Assembly (NCBI GenBank): GCA_018814505.1
Contig: JAHIZQ010000250.1
Span: 1 to 7,955, forward strand
Length of the DNA stretch: 7,955 nucleotides
Direction of reading: 5' to 3'
DNA from: Candidatus Omnitrophota bacterium
Lineage (GTDB): Bacteria > Omnitrophota > Gorgyraeia > Tantalellales > Tantalellaceae
Part shown: piece after piece, positions 6,684 to 7,955 of the stretch
Layout: every line of letters begins with the position of its first letter
How positions within the stretch are numbered: position 1 is the stretch's first letter
Position numbers and translations under genes: made by a program
The notes under the pieces: generated by a model
Databases searched by the model: none
The model's input: the letters and a program-made list of their open reading frames with translations, nothing else
What the model was told of the DNA's origin: nothing

Positions 6684-7955
6684 ATGATTACAAGAAAAAT
6701 TATTTCAATTTTTATCGGAGCGTGTTTATTAATCAATAACACAAGTTTCGCGTTATGCCCGCCGATTATTTCAGGGACGCTTGCCCAGGATACACATGAA
6801 TATAAATTCTTTGCGCTAGCCGACAAAGGACTTCAACAAACAATTAAACTTGTTAACAAACTAACAGAAATAATTAATTCACGCGATTTAAAATTTGTCA
6901 GTGAAGCTTTTGAAAAATTTGATAAATTGCGTAATGGGTCAAGTGAGTATGAGGGCACAGTGTTTAATCGTGCTGAAATAGTTTGTTATTCAAATATGAT
7001 TGACCAAGTGGGGGACGATAGCCCAATATTTATGATACCGGTTACGGTTGTAAAGAATAGAATTGAAGAACATTATAGGCTCTTGTTTTCAACAATACCG
7101 GATAAAGACGGTGGTTATCCAACAGCTTTATGTACAAAAGAAGAGTTTGAAGAAAAAGAGAATAGCATAAAGATACAAAAGATGCTTCCAGTAAGGGATA
7201 AAAATAGTGAAAAGCTATTACTCGAAAGAAAAAGTAGAGATGATGTTTTAGTAGTCAAATTAAGCGAAGAACTTTTAAAAGAGATTGAAGAGTACAGAGA
7301 AAAGTTAAAAATTGATCTTTTAACAAATGAAGACTGGCAAAAGTATAGAAATATAGTACAAGAAGTTCGTTTGATTTTCAATTTGTATAGAGGATATGTG
7401 AATAGATATTTGTTGCATAAAAAACGTATGCCGAATCCAGAACGGGGCGAAATTTCAAAAATCGTGGCTAAACGTGGACAGAATGAAGGAAGGTTTTTTT
7501 ATAAGATTCCGCCTAAATCTCTGAGGCGAGGTGTTTTTAACGCTGTTATTAGCGTGCCGAGAGAGATGTTAAAATTGAGTATTGCACAAGAGGAATTAAC
7601 ATATGATCATAACGGATGTTTGGAAAATGTTTTGTTTGGTAATGAAAGTCCTGATTTGCACAATAGGATATGTGTGGTATGGAAAAAAATAGATGAAGAA
7701 TTATTAAAAAATGTTTCGGAGTGTAAAAAAGACGACGAAAAAAAAGCAGATAAAAAATTGGCAAAAACTCTAATTCAACATCTTTCTCAGGAAATAAAAG
7801 AATATTGTGAAGAGCAAAAGATTAATTTGAGTAAAAACAAAGCAAAAGCTAAAATTTTACAGATAAAACTTGAACCAGATGACACTTATAACATGCTGTT
7901 TATGAATAACAAATTTAACATTTTACAAGTTCATACTGGCGTTTATTGCGATAAA
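6684..7955 (+). CDS. Secreted protein of unknown family, 3'-truncated (at least 424 aa)
   Basis: A single open frame runs from ATG 6684 to the right edge without a stop. The frame upstream is closed by TAA at 6639-6641, and no ATG, GTG or TTG lies between, so this start is forced; it lacks a ribosome site. Residues 1-23 look like a Sec signal peptide: MITRK, a hydrophobic core (I6-I17) and SFA before a likely cut after A23. C14 in IGAC is a weak alternative lipobox, but hydrophobic residues follow it. The mature part is hydrophilic and rich in Lys and Glu, with likely helical stretches near 151-240 and 333-392 and scattered single Cys (25, 101, 150, 312, 330, 347, 375, 422). I see no repeats or catalytic motif and recognise no family. 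The gene appears more AT-rich than groEL. It is probably its own transcription unit, exported past the inner membrane; its function and full length are unknown. Confidence 0.82.
   Translation, partial: MITRKIISIFIGACLLINNTSFALCPPIISGTLAQDTHEYKFFALADKGLQQTIKLVNKLTEIINSRDLKFVSEAFEKFDKLRNGSSEYEGTVFNRAEIVCYSNMIDQVGDDSPIFMIPVTVVKNRIEEHYRLLFSTIPDKDGGYPTALCTKEEFEEKENSIKIQKMLPVRDKNSEKLLLERKSRDDVLVVKLSEELLKEIEEYREKLKIDLLTNEDWQKYRNIVQEVRLIFNLYRGYVNRYLLHKKRMPNPERGEISKIVAKRGQNEGRFFYKIPPKSLRRGVFNAVISVPREMLKLSIAQEELTYDHNGCLENVLFGNESPDLHNRICVVWKKIDEELLKNVSECKKDDEKKADKKLAKTLIQHLSQEIKEYCEEQKINLSKNKAKAKILQIKLEPDDTYNMLFMNNKFNILQVHTGVYCDK

Noticed and set aside
6720..6728. Lipoprotein lipobox (IGAC, Cys14) in the secreted protein
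   Set aside because: The hydrophobic core before it is too short and hydrophobic residues continue after the Cys. A signal-peptidase I site after SFA fits better.

Overview
The window reads as a chromosomal housekeeping stretch from an AT-leaning bacterium. Every confident gene lies on the + strand. Nothing in it fixes the species. Gene content (HflC, HD-GYP, M50 protease, a small ferredoxin, BirA, CoaX, GroESL under CIRCE control), good AGGAGG-type ribosome sites on most genes and a secreted protein of unknown family with a 'SFAL' signal-peptide end would fit a poorly cultured candidate phylum such as Omnitrophota. That placement is an impression from memory, not a demonstrated assignment.

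Layout. Positions 2-337 are the C-terminal end of hflC, entering from the left. A compact HD-GYP phosphodiesterase follows after 24 bases (362-1087). Next come a 58-residue basic protein with a HicB-like sequence pattern (1149-1325), a short membrane-embedded M50 (site-2-protease type) metalloprotease (1358-1957) and a 67-residue dicluster-type ferredoxin in which one cluster cysteine is replaced by Glu (2007-2210). A spacer made of degenerate 7-base units, partly folded into an inverted repeat (2213-2321), separates these from birA (2329-3303) and coaX (3369-4121), a cofactor pair: biotin attachment/regulation and the first step of CoA synthesis.

The spacer 4122-4445 holds two complete promoter-operator modules. 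Each has a TTGACA box, 16 bases, a TATAAT box, 10 bases, and then a perfect CIRCE element. The two are offset by exactly 112 bp and drive groES (4446-4733) and groEL (4792-6435). This implies repression by HrcA, whose gene is not in the window. A textbook intrinsic terminator (6459-6495) closes the operon and is followed at once by a second, unrelated 17-bp hairpin (6498-6538) without a T-tract.

After a low-complexity spacer, a long reading frame opens at 6684 and runs off the right edge (at least 424 residues). It starts with a signal peptide, is rich in Lys and Glu, and matches no family I recognise. It is the least explained coding sequence here. I found no tRNA, rRNA, CRISPR array, intact insertion sequence or defence system. 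The unusual signals are the duplicated CIRCE module, the modified ferredoxin, the HicB-like orphan, the repeat spacers and the unknown secreted protein.
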